Below are positions 32,288-41,438 of a stretch of 64,000 nucleotides of DNA, in pieces; within the stretch, counting starts at the first letter, position 1, and each line of letters opens with the position of its first letter. Origin of the DNA: Chromobacterium rhizoryzae (GTDB lineage Bacteria > Pseudomonadota > Gammaproteobacteria > Burkholderiales > Chromobacteriaceae); assembly GCF_020544465.1 (NCBI RefSeq), contig NZ_CP066126.1, positions 3,472,001 through 3,536,000 on the forward strand, in the 5' to 3' direction. The translations under genes and the position numbers were made by a program. The notes under the pieces are model-generated. The model saw nothing but the letters and a program-made list of their open reading frames with translations, did no database searches and was not told where the DNA came from.

Positions 32288-33726
32288 TCCGCGCTCTCCG
32301 GCTCATCGCTGAACGCGATCTCCACGCAGGCCCCGCCCGCCTCAGGCCGCAGCAAGCGAGCCTCCCCCTTCAACTGACCCACCAGGGTGGGAATCAGGCG
32401 AAACCCCAAGGAACTGACCTCGCCCAGCTTCACCGACTCCGGAATGCCGACGCCGTCGTCCGACACCAGAATCCGGCAACGCCCGCCGTCCTCCCGCTCC
32501 AGCGCCACCTCCACCGTGCCGCGCCGATCGGGAAACGCATGCTTGAGCGCATTGGTCACCAACTCGTTCACCAGCAAGCCGCAGGGAATCGCCCGCTGCA
32601 TGCCCAGATACACCGCGGCGCCCATGCCGCGGCAGCGCAAGCGCACCCCGACGTCCGACACGCTGCCGCTGAGCAACTGAGTCAGCCGCTCCAGGTAAAC
32701 CCCCACGTGAATCCGGGAAAAGTCGCCGTGCTCGTACAAGAGCTGATGGATCAGCGCCATCGCGCGCACATGATTCTGACACTCGGTCAGGACCGCCACC
32801 GCCTCCGGCGGCGCCGAGCGCGTTTGCAGATTGAGCAGACTGGAAATGACTTGCAGATTGTTTTTGACCCGGTGGTGCACCTCGTTGAGCAAGGCGGTCT
32901 TTTCCTTCAAGGCCAGCTCCAGACTGGCCTGCGCCGCCTTGCGCGCACTGATGTCGGTAATGGTGGCCAGCACTTGCAACTCCCCGCCGTCGCGCACCGG
33001 CGTCAGGCCGATTTCGGCCGGGAACTCGCCGCCGTCGCGCCGCACCCCGAAGATTTCCTGCTGGCGCGCCATCTCCCGCGCCTCCGGGCGGCGCATATAA
33101 TTTTCGATCAGCCGCCCATGGCCGTCGCGGAAGCGCTCCGGCACCAGGCCGGAAATCATCAGACCCTCCATGCCGACGCCCAGATAATCGAACATCACCT
33201 CCGCCCGATGATTCGCCATCCGGATGCGCCCGCCCTGGTCTATCATCACCAAGCCGTCCAGCGCGGAATCCACCACCATTCGCAAGCGGGCCTCGCCCTC
33301 GCCACGCAGACGCTCGGCCCGCCGCTCCGCCGCCACGTCCCTGACCACCGCCAACACCCCCGCCACCTCGTCCGCCGAGGCGCAATACGGCAGATAGCTG
33401 ATCTGCCACTCCCTGAGCGCGCCCTTGCCGCCGGCGCCCACCCTGGAATTGACGCAAACATCCAGCACCGGCTCGCCGCTCTCCATCACCTGCCGCATCA
33501 GCGATTCCAGATATTCGCCGATCTGCGGCAGCGTTTCCGCCACGCCGCGCCCCAGATGGGCCGAATGCGGCAGGCCGTTGGCCTCCGCCAGACGTTGGTT
33601 GAGCAATCGATAACGCATCTGGCCGTCAATCAGCGCCAGTCCCACCGGAACCGCTTCCAGCACATCGGACAACACCTGTTCGGCGCAATCCAAGGCGCTG
33701 CCTTCGCCCTTCAGGGATCCAGCCAC
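32284..33726 (-). CDS. PAS-domain sensor histidine kinase (HisKA_2 type)
   Basis: A 480-residue cytoplasmic kinase with two PAS domains (about 25-140 and 150-270). The phosphorylated histidine lies in LLNEVHHRVKNNLQVISSLL near 290, typical of HisKA_2/HWE-type kinases, followed by a HATPase domain with the N box LVTNALKHAF and the G box DDGVGIP. There is no transmembrane helix, so the signal is probably intracellular, such as redox or a small molecule. The start is GTG 33726 with GAGGAGG upstream. It is co-transcribed with the GGDEF response regulator. Confidence 0.9.
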   Translation of the reverse strand: MAGSLKGEGSALDCAEQVLSDVLEAVPVGLALIDGQMRYRLLNQRLAEANGLPHSAHLGRGVAETLPQIGEYLESLMRQVMESGEPVLDVCVNSRVGAGGKGALREWQISYLPYCASADEVAGVLAVVRDVAAERRAERLRGEGEARLRMVVDSALDGLVMIDQGGRIRMANHRAEVMFDYLGVGMEGLMISGLVPERFRDGHGRLIENYMRRPEAREMARQQEIFGVRRDGGEFPAEIGLTPVRDGGELQVLATITDISARKAAQASLELALKEKTALLNEVHHRVKNNLQVISSLLNLQTRSAPPEAVAVLTECQNHVRAMALIHQLLYEHGDFSRIHVGVYLERLTQLLSGSVSDVGVRLRCRGMGAAVYLGMQRAIPCGLLVNELVTNALKHAFPDRRGTVEVALEREDGGRCRILVSDDGVGIPESVKLGEVSSLGFRLIPTLVGQLKGEARLLRPEAGGACVEIAFSDEPESAE

Positions 33727-33946
33727 CCGGCCTCCTCACGCCGCCCCCAGCTCGCCGCGCCGCGCAGCCGGAAACGGCCGCGCTCAAGCGCGCGCAAACG
33801 AGGCGGTCAAGTTGTCACCAGCTTGTGTTATATGACGTATGGAATGGGAAGCAAACTGTTAAAATTGCTTAGCGCAATCAATTGGGACAGGCGCGCCAGG
33901 GCGCCGAGAACTCGGCGGAAAACCGCGACGAACGCGCGGAAACGCA

Positions 33947-33973
33947 AAAAGGCCACGCGATGCGTGGCCTTTT
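33947..33973 (-). terminator. Terminator of tRNA-Asn
   Basis: Stem GGCCACGC / GCGTGGCC with a three-base loop. On the minus strand it ends in TTTTT, directly after the tRNA gene. Confidence 0.85.
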
Positions 33974-33979
33974 GAATTC

Positions 33980-34055
33980 TGGCTCCCCGAGCAGGGCTCG
34001 AACCTGCGACCTGCGGATTAACAGTCCGTCGCTCTACCAACTGAGCTATCAGGGA
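33980..34055 (-). tRNA. tRNA-Asn (GTT)
   Basis: A 76-nt cloverleaf on the minus strand with CCA. Anticodon loop CTGTTAA gives GTT. It lies between the kinase gene and rne. Confidence 0.95.
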
Positions 34056-34077
34056 ACATCTCTTGCGAGAGAGGGGT

Positions 34078-34106
34078 ATATTAACCAAACCCCTGAGCGG
34101 CGTCAA
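34078..34106 (-). promoter_or_regulatory. Promoter of tRNA-Asn
   Basis: On the minus strand TTGACG, a 17-bp spacer and TAATAT end 22 bp before the tRNA. The match is near consensus. Confidence 0.8.
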
Positions 34107-34108
34107 CA

Positions 34109-34137
34109 CCCGGAGCGCTAAATAGCAGCGCTCCGGG
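34109..34137 (-). terminator. Stem-loop after rne
   Basis: CCCGGAGCGCT / AGCGCTCCGGG with a seven-base loop, 13 bp after the rne stop. There is no T tract, so it may be a processing or stabilising hairpin rather than an intrinsic terminator. Confidence 0.55.
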
Positions 34138-34150
34138 CCTCAGACTACGT

Positions 34151-37114
34151 TCAAGGATTGCGGGTTTCCACCTGCACCAGGTCAGCCGGAGCGGCGCCTT
34201 GCTGAGCCTGACGAGTCACGTCGCGACGACGCGGCCCCGCCGGCAATACCGGCTCCTGCGCCGCGGGCGCCTCGACTACCGACTTGGTGGACACCATGAC
34301 CAAGCCGCCCAGGCTTGCCGGCTCCGCCGCGGCAACGGCGCGGGTCTCGACCACGGCCGGCGCCTCGACTGCCGGCTCGACCGGCTCGGCCTGTTCCGGC
34401 TCGCTCTGCGCAGCGGCAACTTCCGGCGCAGGCGCGGGTTCCGCCGCGACAAACGCCTCGACAGCCTCCAGCACCGAAACCACTTCAACCGCCGGAGCCG
34501 CCTCAAGCACCGGAGCCGCTTCCACGACCGGGGCCAGCTCAATCGCCGGAGCCGCGTCAACAGCCGGCTGTTCCGGCTCAACCGCCGCAACAGGCTCGAA
34601 CGCTTCCCGCGCCGGCTGGACCGCTTCAACCGCCGCGGATTCAACCGCCGCCGCTTCCTCGCGCTGCTCAGCCGCTGCCGCCGGCGCTTCAGCCGGCGCC
34701 TCGGCCACCGCCTCGACGACGGCTTCCACCGCTACCGCGCTGACAACGGCCGCGACCGCGATCGGCGCCGCTTCCGCCGCCGGCAGGGCAAGACCCTCTT
34801 CCTGCGGCGCTGCGGCCGGATCATCGCGACGACGGTCGCGACGGCTGCGACGACGACGACGCTCATTGCGCTCCTGCTGCTCGGCGTCGCCTTCGGCGCG
34901 AGCCTCGTCGACAACCGGCTTGCTCAGCTCCAAAGCCTGCTCTTCCGCCTGCGGCGCCTGACGACGACGCGGTTCCTGCTGCGGACGCTCCTGCTTCTCC
35001 AGCTTTTCCGGACGCTCCTGCGGCGCTTCCTCACGCGCCGGCTGTTGACGCTGCGCGTCCTTCAGCTCGCGCGGTTCGCGGCCTTCGCGAGTCTCGCGGC
35101 CATTGTCGCGCTCGCGGCCATTGTCGCGCTCGCGGCGGCGGCCGTTGCGCGGCTGCTCGCCGCGCTCCTGGCGCTCCTCGCGTTGCGGCGGCTCTTTGCG
35201 CTCCGGACGCTCCTGGCGTTCCTGACGCTCGCCGTCCTGGCGCTCACCGCGTTCGGCGCGCTCCGGACGACGCGGTTTCTCATCGGCACCTTGACGACGC
35301 TGTTCGTGTTCGCGACGCGCCTGACCGCCCGGACGGCGGTCGCCGTTGCGCTGGCGGTTGCCGCGTTGCTGAGACTGGGCCGCCGGCTTTTTCTTCTCGG
35401 CCGGCTGAGCCGCTTGCTCCGGCTCGGCGAACAGGCTCTTGACCCAAGCGCCCAGCTTGCCGAACAGACCCGGCTCCGGCTCGGCCGCCTTGGCCGCCAC
35501 CGTCGGCGCCGGCTGCTGAGGCGTAATGCCCTTGACCGCGGCTTCCTGACGCTCCAGCTTCGGCTTTTCATGGCCGAAGTTGGTGATCACGTCTTCTTCC
35601 TGCACTTCCACCCGCTTGTAGCTCGGCGCTTCGCCGGCTTCGGCCAAGTCGTCGTGGCGCACGCGCACGATCTTGTAATGCGGGGTTTCCAGATGGATGT
35701 TCGGGATCAGCACCACGTCCACGTCCAGACGCTCTTCGATCGAATGGATCTCGGAACGCTTTTCGTTGAGCAGGAAGGTGGCCACGTCCACCGGCACCTG
35801 CGCGTGAACCGCGCCGGTGTTTTCCTTCATCGCCTCTTCCTGAATGATGCGCAGGATGTGCAGCGCGGAGGACTCGGTGCCGCGGATGAAGCCGATGCCG
35901 TGACAGCGCGGGCAGGTCTCGTGGCTGGTCTCGCCCAGGCTGGGCTGCAGACGCTGACGCGACAATTCCAGCAGGCCGAAACGGGACAGCTTGCCCATTT
36001 GGACGCGAGCGCGGTCGTGCTTGAGCACGTCGCGCAGGCGGTTTTCCACGTCGCGCTGGTTCTTGGCGCTTTCCATGTCGATGAAGTCGATCACCACCAG
36101 GCCGCCCAGGTCGCGCAAGCGCAGCTGGCGGGCGATTTCCTCGGCCGCCTCCAGGTTGGTCTTGACCGCGGTGTCTTCGATGTCGGCGCCCTTGGTGGCG
36201 CGCGCGGAGTTGACGTCGATGGACACCAGCGCTTCGGTGTGGTCGATCACGATGGCGCCGCCGGACGGCAGCTGCACGCTGCGCGCGAAGGCGGTTTCGA
36301 TCTGGTGTTCGATCTGGAAACGGGAGAACAGCGGCACATGATCCTTGTACAGCTTCACACGCGACAGCATGTTGGGCATCACATGGCTCATGAACTGACG
36401 GGCCTGATCGTAGATTTCCTCGGTGTCGATCAGCACTTCGCCGATGTCCGGATGGAAGTAATCGCGGATCGCGCGGATCACCAGGCTGCCTTCCTGCAGA
36501 ATCAGGAACGGCGCGTTCTGAGCGCCGGCCGCGCCTTCAATCGCGCGCCACAGCTGCATCAGGTAACCCAGATCCCACTGCAGTTCTTCCAGATTGCGGC
36601 CGATGCCGGCGGTACGGGCGATCAGGCTCATGCCGTGCGGCACTTCCAGCTGAGACAAGAGGTCCTTCAGCTCCTGACGCTCCTCGCCCTCGATGCGGCG
36701 CGATACGCCGCCGCCGCGCGGGTTGTTGGGCATCAGCACCAGATAACGACCGGCCAGGCTGATATAGGTGGTCAGCGCGGCGCCTTTGTTGCCGCGCTCG
36801 TCCTTCTCCACCTGCACGATGACTTCCATGCCTTCGCGCAGCACATCCTGAATGCGCGGACGGCCGCCGTCATAGCCCTGGAAATAGGAACGGGACACCT
36901 CTTTGAACGGCAGGAAGCCGTGGCGTTCGGTGCCGTAATCGACAAAACAAGCCTCAAGGGAGGGCTCGATACGGGTAATCACACCCTTATAGATATTCCC
37001 CTTGCGCTGCTCCTTGCCTACAGTCTCGATATCGAGGTCGACGAGCTTTTGTCCGTCGACGATAGCAACGCGCAGCTCTTCAGCTTGCGTTGCGTTGAAC
37101 AACATGCGTTTCAT
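34151..37114 (-). CDS. rne: Ribonuclease E
   Basis: A 987-residue endoribonuclease that initiates mRNA decay and matures rRNA and tRNA. The S1 domain (about 35-125) begins GNIYKGVITRIEPSLEA. The catalytic RNase H-like/DNase I region has VSIDVNSARATKG near 300 and VVIDFIDM near 345, and the Zn-link CPRC lies near 405. From about 530 it becomes a disordered Arg/Glu/Gln-rich arm followed by Ala/Glu/Val/Pro repeats, the usual degradosome scaffold. The AGGA before ATG 37114 fits. It is divergent from rluC, as in other proteobacteria, with a 520-bp leader that probably mediates autoregulation. Confidence 0.95.
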   Translation of the reverse strand: MKRMLFNATQAEELRVAIVDGQKLVDLDIETVGKEQRKGNIYKGVITRIEPSLEACFVDYGTERHGFLPFKEVSRSYFQGYDGGRPRIQDVLREGMEVIVQVEKDERGNKGAALTTYISLAGRYLVLMPNNPRGGGVSRRIEGEERQELKDLLSQLEVPHGMSLIARTAGIGRNLEELQWDLGYLMQLWRAIEGAAGAQNAPFLILQEGSLVIRAIRDYFHPDIGEVLIDTEEIYDQARQFMSHVMPNMLSRVKLYKDHVPLFSRFQIEHQIETAFARSVQLPSGGAIVIDHTEALVSIDVNSARATKGADIEDTAVKTNLEAAEEIARQLRLRDLGGLVVIDFIDMESAKNQRDVENRLRDVLKHDRARVQMGKLSRFGLLELSRQRLQPSLGETSHETCPRCHGIGFIRGTESSALHILRIIQEEAMKENTGAVHAQVPVDVATFLLNEKRSEIHSIEERLDVDVVLIPNIHLETPHYKIVRVRHDDLAEAGEAPSYKRVEVQEEDVITNFGHEKPKLERQEAAVKGITPQQPAPTVAAKAAEPEPGLFGKLGAWVKSLFAEPEQAAQPAEKKKPAAQSQQRGNRQRNGDRRPGGQARREHEQRRQGADEKPRRPERAERGERQDGERQERQERPERKEPPQREERQERGEQPRNGRRRERDNGRERDNGRETREGREPRELKDAQRQQPAREEAPQERPEKLEKQERPQQEPRRRQAPQAEEQALELSKPVVDEARAEGDAEQQERNERRRRRSRRDRRRDDPAAAPQEEGLALPAAEAAPIAVAAVVSAVAVEAVVEAVAEAPAEAPAAAAEQREEAAAVESAAVEAVQPAREAFEPVAAVEPEQPAVDAAPAIELAPVVEAAPVLEAAPAVEVVSVLEAVEAFVAAEPAPAPEVAAAQSEPEQAEPVEPAVEAPAVVETRAVAAAEPASLGGLVMVSTKSVVEAPAAQEPVLPAGPRRRDVTRQAQQGAAPADLVQVETRNP

Positions 37115-37636
37115 TTACATTCCTTGCGCGGCACTCACGCAAGGGATGCAGCCAGTATTTGACGGCCCAGTGACTATTGATGGGCGCTTTCCGAAAGAAG
37201 TGTCGATGTAAAGATCGAAAAAAACAGTTTTGACAAGCCTACTTCCTGAAAATCGATCACACGCAGACCTGACTCATGTGCGCAATTGGCGCTCCGGGAT
37301 CGCCGGCCTGCCTCAAAGGGCAGGACATACAGTGCAGGGGGGCTAGCATGCCGGGTCAAACTTCGCTGCAAAATTTCCTGACTGGCTTAGCATCAGGAAA
37401 TGGAATACTCGTGAGTGCGTTATGCGTACAAATGCATTACCATCGCTGCTTTTCGGTGAGCGAGTTAACCTTGGCTGCAAACGTCGCGAGCGGCATCAGG
37501 TCAGGGTCTGTAAATCCCTGCCGGCCGTCTCCAACCTCTTGCAGCAGCGCCACGCAACATGCCGTGACCTTGGCTTGACATTTCGCCGTCATCTTGGTGC
37601 AACACACCTTGGGACAGCGCCAGAAGTATAAGCAAT
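37115..37636. other. rne leader / rluC upstream region with a hairpin
   Basis: 522 bp between rne and rluC without a credible gene. A perfect 9-bp stem ATTTCCTGA / TCAGGAAAT with an 11-base loop lies at 37373-37401, 260 bases upstream of rne, in the position expected for leader structures by which RNase E controls its own mRNA. Promoters for both genes must lie here. Confidence 0.5.
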
Positions 37637-38572
37637 ATGACAGACATTCGCAAAGATTCCGTCTCCTTCGTCCAAGTGGACGACGGCGACGCCGGCCAAC
37701 GCATCGACAACTACCTGGTGCGTTTGCTCAAGGGCGTGCCCAAGAGCCACATCTACCGCATCCTGCGCTCCGGCGAGGTGAGGGTGAACAAGGGCCGCAT
37801 CGACGCCGCCTACCGCGTGCAGGCGGGCGACGAGCTGCGCATTCCGCCCATACGCGTGGCCGAGCGCGCGGAAAAGAACGTGCCGGCCGCCACCTTCCCG
37901 GTGGTGTACGAAGACAACGCGCTGCTGGTGATAGACAAACCGGCCGGCGTGGCGGTGCACGGCGGCAGCGGCGTGTCCTTCGGCGTGATCGAACAACTGC
38001 GCCAGGCGCATCCGGACTGGCGCTATCTTGAGCTGGTGCACCGGCTGGACCGTGAAACCTCCGGCCTCCTGATGCTGGCCAAGAAGCGCTCGGCGCTGAC
38101 CAAGCTGCACGACATGATGCGCGCCAATGTGCCGGACAAGCGCTATCTGGCGCTGGGCCTAGGCCAGTGGCCGGACGACGCGCGCCAGGTCAAACTGCCG
38201 CTGTTCAAGTTCCACACCCCGGACGGCGAGCGCCGCGTGAAAGTCAGCGACGCCGAAAACGGCCAGTACGCGCACACCAATTTCGCGGTCAAGGAACGTT
38301 TTGCCGAGTTCACGCTGGTGGAAGCCCACCTGCGCACCGGCCGCACCCACCAGATCCGCGTGCACATGCAGGCCAACGGCTGCGCGATCGCCGGCGACGA
38401 GAAATACGGCGACTTCGCGCTGAACAAGGAACTGGCCAAACGCGGCCTGAAACGCATGTTCCTGCACGCGCGCAGCCTGTCCCTGCCCCATCCGCTGACC
38501 GGCGAGCCGCTGAAACTGGAAGCGCCGCTGCCGCCGGAGCTGGAGCGCTTCCTGAAAAGCCTGAGGTCTTGA
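37637..38572 (+). CDS. rluC: 23S rRNA pseudouridine synthase RluC
   Basis: A 311-residue RluA-family synthase. The S4 RNA-binding domain (about 18-80) has RIDNYLVRLLKGVPKSHIYR. The catalytic motif HRLDRETSGLL near 135 contains the active Asp. GRTHQIRVH near 235 is present. It would make pseudouridines 955, 2504 and 2580 of 23S rRNA. It is divergent from rne, the conserved proteobacterial order, and is followed one base later by a HAD phosphatase gene. Confidence 0.94.
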   Translation: MTDIRKDSVSFVQVDDGDAGQRIDNYLVRLLKGVPKSHIYRILRSGEVRVNKGRIDAAYRVQAGDELRIPPIRVAERAEKNVPAATFPVVYEDNALLVIDKPAGVAVHGGSGVSFGVIEQLRQAHPDWRYLELVHRLDRETSGLLMLAKKRSALTKLHDMMRANVPDKRYLALGLGQWPDDARQVKLPLFKFHTPDGERRVKVSDAENGQYAHTNFAVKERFAEFTLVEAHLRTGRTHQIRVHMQANGCAIAGDEKYGDFALNKELAKRGLKRMFLHARSLSLPHPLTGEPLKLEAPLPPELERFLKSLRS

Positions 38573-38573
38573 G

Positions 38574-39233
38574 ATGAACACTCGCTTCGATCTGGTCGTT
38601 TTCGACTGGGACGGTACCCTGATGGACTCCACCGCTCACATCAGCCAGTCCATCCAGCAGGCTTGCGCCGACCTGTCCCTGCCCGTCCCCAGCCGCGAGC
38701 AGGCCAGCCACGTCATCGGCCTGCGCCTGGCCGAGGCGCTGCAACAGGCCTGTCCGGCCGCCGCCCCGGAGCAACTGCCGCGGCTGACCGAAGCCTTCCG
38801 CCATCATTACCACGCCAACCAGCATCAGGTGACCCTGTTCGACGGCGCCGTGGACTGCCTGAACGCCATCGCCGCCAGCGGCGTTTTCCTGGCGGTGGCC
38901 ACCGGCAACAGCCGCGCCGGCCTCAACCGCTTGCTGGAGCAGACCGGGCTCGGCCCGCTGTTCCACGCCACCCGCACCGTGGACGAATGCCATTCCAAGC
39001 CTCATCCGGAGATGCTGTTGTCGCTGACCGAGATGCTGGGCGCGGACCCGCGCCGCACGCTGATGATAGGCGACACCAGCCACGACCTGCTGATGGCCGG
39101 CAACGCCGGCTGCCACGGCGTAGGCGTCGGCTTCGGCGCCCACGACAGCGAGCACCTGGAAAGCTGCGGACCGCTGGCCTTGTTCCATTCCTACCCCGAG
39201 CTGCAGACATGGCTGCTGCCGAAACTCGGATAA
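38574..39233 (+). CDS. HAD-family phosphatase (Gph-like)
   Basis: A 219-residue haloacid dehalogenase-like hydrolase. Motif I is DWDGTLMDS at about residues 11-19. Motif II is a Thr/Ser in VATGNSR near 105. A Lys follows in HSKPHPEM near 145, and motif III is MIGDTSHD near 168. The helical cap follows motif I, as in phosphoglycolate phosphatase. It is widely linked to rluC in betaproteobacteria. It starts one base after rluC, and its 3' end overlaps the Rieske gene by 25 bp, so rluC-HAD-Rieske is one operon. The substrate is not known. Confidence 0.88.
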   Translation: MNTRFDLVVFDWDGTLMDSTAHISQSIQQACADLSLPVPSREQASHVIGLRLAEALQQACPAAAPEQLPRLTEAFRHHYHANQHQVTLFDGAVDCLNAIAASGVFLAVATGNSRAGLNRLLEQTGLGPLFHATRTVDECHSKPHPEMLLSLTEMLGADPRRTLMIGDTSHDLLMAGNAGCHGVGVGFGAHDSEHLESCGPLALFHSYPELQTWLLPKLG

Positions 39234-39571
39234 TCTGCTCCGCGGCCGAGCTGCAGGACGGCGGCCGCGCCTGGCGCTTCGAGATCGAACAGACGGACGG
39301 CGCCCCGCCGCTGCCCGCCTTCGCCGTACGCTACCGCGGCAAGGTCTACGCCTACGTCAACGCCTGCCGCCACATCCCGGTGGAACTGGATTTGCGCGAC
39401 GGCGAAGTCTTCGACCTCAGCGGCCATTATCTGGTGTGCAGCATGCACGGCGCCTGCTACGAAGCGCACACCGGCTATTGCGTCTCCGGCCCCTGCCGCG
39501 GCCAGCGGCTGATCGCCGTGCCCGTCTTCGAACAGGACGGCAACATCTGCATCAATGTCATGCCGTCGTGA
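39209..39571 (+). CDS. Rieske [2Fe-2S] domain protein
   Basis: A 120-residue single-domain ferredoxin-like protein. The cluster ligands are C-R-H near residue 52 and C-S-M-H near 76, the C-x-H…C-x2-H pattern of Rieske proteins. ATG 39209 lies within the end of the HAD gene. A longer frame to 38663 is only a shadow of that gene. It is usually found in this rluC-HAD-Rieske-S49 peptidase cluster. Its redox partner is unknown. Confidence 0.88.
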   Translation: MAAAETRIICSAAELQDGGRAWRFEIEQTDGAPPLPAFAVRYRGKVYAYVNACRHIPVELDLRDGEVFDLSGHYLVCSMHGACYEAHTGYCVSGPCRGQRLIAVPVFEQDGNICINVMPS

Positions 39572-39612
39572 ACTTTGCTAGACTCCTGGAATTATTCAGG
39601 GAGCACCCACAC

Positions 39613-40554
39613 ATGAGCGACACCTCCAACCATTGGGAACGCCAATTGCTGGAAAAACTGGCCAGCGCCGCGTTGGTGGAACAACGCCGCGCCCGCCAGT
39701 GGAAAATTTTCTTCCGCATGATCTGGCTGATCATCATCGGCTTCATCCTGTTCAGCCTGTTCATGCGCAACGAGGACAAGGCCACCGCCGGCATCGTCGG
39801 CTCCGGGCACACCGCCGTCATCACGCTGGAAGGCGTGATCGACAGCCAGAGCGACACCGCCAACAAGCTGAGCCAGGCCCTGACCGACGCCTACGGCGAC
39901 AAGAGCACCAAGGGCATCATCATCGACGCCAACAGCCCGGGCGGCAGCCCGGCGCTGTCCGGCATGGCCTATGACGAAATCCGCCGCCAGAAGAAGCTGC
40001 ACCCGTCGGTGCCGGTTTACGTGGTGGTCAGCGAGGTCTGCGCGTCCGGCTGCTATTACATCGCCTCCGCCGCCGACAAGATCTTCGTCGACAAGGCCAG
40101 CATCATCGGCTCCATCGGCGTGCTGTCCGACGGCTTTGGCTTCACCGGCGCCATGGAAAAACTGGGTGTGGACCGCCGCCTGCGCACCTCCGGCGAAAAC
40201 AAGGCGATGGGCGATCCCTTCTCCCCGGTCAACCCCAAGCAAGAAGCCATCCGCCAGCAATTGCTGGACGACATCCACCAGCAATTCATCGCGGCGGTCC
40301 AGGCTGGCCGCGGCCAGCGCCTGGCCAAGAACCCGCAACTGTTCTCCGGCATGGTGTGGCTGGGCGACAAGAGCATCCCGCTGGGCCTGGCCGACGGCCT
40401 GGGCACGGTGCGCTCGGTGGCGCGCGACGTGATCAAGGCGGAGAAAACCGTCGACTATACTCAGCAAGACGATCTGTCCAGCCGCGTGGCGCGCAAGATC
40501 GGCGTGGAGTTCGCCGGCGGCGTGAAGAGTCTGTTCGACACCAAGCTGTTCTGA
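39613..40554 (+). CDS. sppA: Signal peptide peptidase-like S49 serine protease
   Basis: A 313-residue short-form SppA/SohB peptidase. One transmembrane helix lies near residues 35-52, and the protease domain starts at HTAVITLEG. The catalytic Ser lies in SEVCASGCYYIASAAD near 145-160, and the Lys in the later GENKAMGDPFSP segment near 200. It would degrade cleaved signal peptides or membrane fragments with its active site in the periplasm. GGGAG is nine bases before ATG 39613. Upstream frame extension to 39436 is not supported. Confidence 0.9.
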   Translation: MSDTSNHWERQLLEKLASAALVEQRRARQWKIFFRMIWLIIIGFILFSLFMRNEDKATAGIVGSGHTAVITLEGVIDSQSDTANKLSQALTDAYGDKSTKGIIIDANSPGGSPALSGMAYDEIRRQKKLHPSVPVYVVVSEVCASGCYYIASAADKIFVDKASIIGSIGVLSDGFGFTGAMEKLGVDRRLRTSGENKAMGDPFSPVNPKQEAIRQQLLDDIHQQFIAAVQAGRGQRLAKNPQLFSGMVWLGDKSIPLGLADGLGTVRSVARDVIKAEKTVDYTQQDDLSSRVARKIGVEFAGGVKSLFDTKLF

Positions 40555-40573
40555 CCAACCGGCAAGGCACACC

Positions 40574-41410
40574 ATGGCGCGCAGAAGAAAACGACAGGAA
40601 GAAGAACACGAGAACCATGAACGTTGGCTGGTTTCCTACGCCGACTTCATCACCCTGCTGTTCGCCTTCTTCGTGGTGATGTACGCGATCTCCTCGGTCA
40701 ACGAGGGCAAGTACCGCGTGCTTTCCTCCGCCATCGTGGATGCCTTCCGCTCCGGCTCCACCATCAGCGTCAACACCACCCCGCCCAGCGGCGGGGCCAA
40801 CACCATGATAGAGATCCCCGAGACCAAGCCCATCGCCAAGGCGGTCAAGGGGGAACACCAGACCGAGAAAAAAGCCAACACCGGCTCCGCCCAGGGCGAC
40901 GAAAAAACCCGGCTCGCCAACCTGACCCAGGATCTGGCCAAAGTGATGGACCCGCTGGTCAAGAGCGGCCAGGTCACCATCACCCACAGCAGCAAGGGCG
41001 TCACCATCGACATCCGCGACACCGCGCTCTTCCCCACCGGACAGGCGCAGCCCAACGAACAGTCGCGCCAGCTGATGGCCAATATGGCGCTGCAGCTGGC
41101 CAAGGTGGACAATCCGATCCGGGTGGAAGGCTTCACCGACACCGTGCCCATCCGCAATTCCTACTTCCCGTCCAACTGGGAACTGTCCGCCTCGCGCGCC
41201 GGCAGCGTGGTGCGCCTGTTCCAGGAAAACGGCATCAAGCCGGAACGGCTGGTGGCGGTGGGCCGAGGCGCCAACCTGCCGGTGGGCGACAACGCCACCG
41301 CCGACGGCCGCGCCAGCAACCGCCGCGTCGCCATCACCGTGCTGGCGAGCGGGCTGAGCGACGCCGAAGTGCTGTCGCCGCAAGACGCATCCATGGCCAA
41401 TGGCCGCTAA
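40574..41410 (+). CDS. motD: Flagellar motor stator protein MotD/MotB-like
   Basis: A 278-residue stator protein. A basic N-terminus is followed by one helix (about 20-40) with VSYADFITLLFAFFVVMYAIS, which contains the essential proton-binding Asp. A plug/linker follows, and the C-terminal OmpA-like peptidoglycan-binding domain has VEGFTDTVP and NWELSASRAGSVVRLF near 185-225. Stator B proteins normally follow motA/motC. Here the upstream gene is the S49 peptidase and there is no A subunit in the window, so it must pair with a MotA/MotC encoded elsewhere. Confidence 0.87.
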   Translation: MARRRKRQEEEHENHERWLVSYADFITLLFAFFVVMYAISSVNEGKYRVLSSAIVDAFRSGSTISVNTTPPSGGANTMIEIPETKPIAKAVKGEHQTEKKANTGSAQGDEKTRLANLTQDLAKVMDPLVKSGQVTITHSSKGVTIDIRDTALFPTGQAQPNEQSRQLMANMALQLAKVDNPIRVEGFTDTVPIRNSYFPSNWELSASRAGSVVRLFQENGIKPERLVAVGRGANLPVGDNATADGRASNRRVAITVLASGLSDAEVLSPQDASMANGR

Positions 41411-41438
41411 CACCCCTGTTTCTCAAGAGGAGCACGAT

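Noticed and set aside
34199..37162. A 987-codon open frame on the plus strand opposite rne
   Set aside because: It mirrors rne exactly in length, is composed of Arg/Leu/Val shadows of a GC-rich gene, and has no domain or ribosome site.
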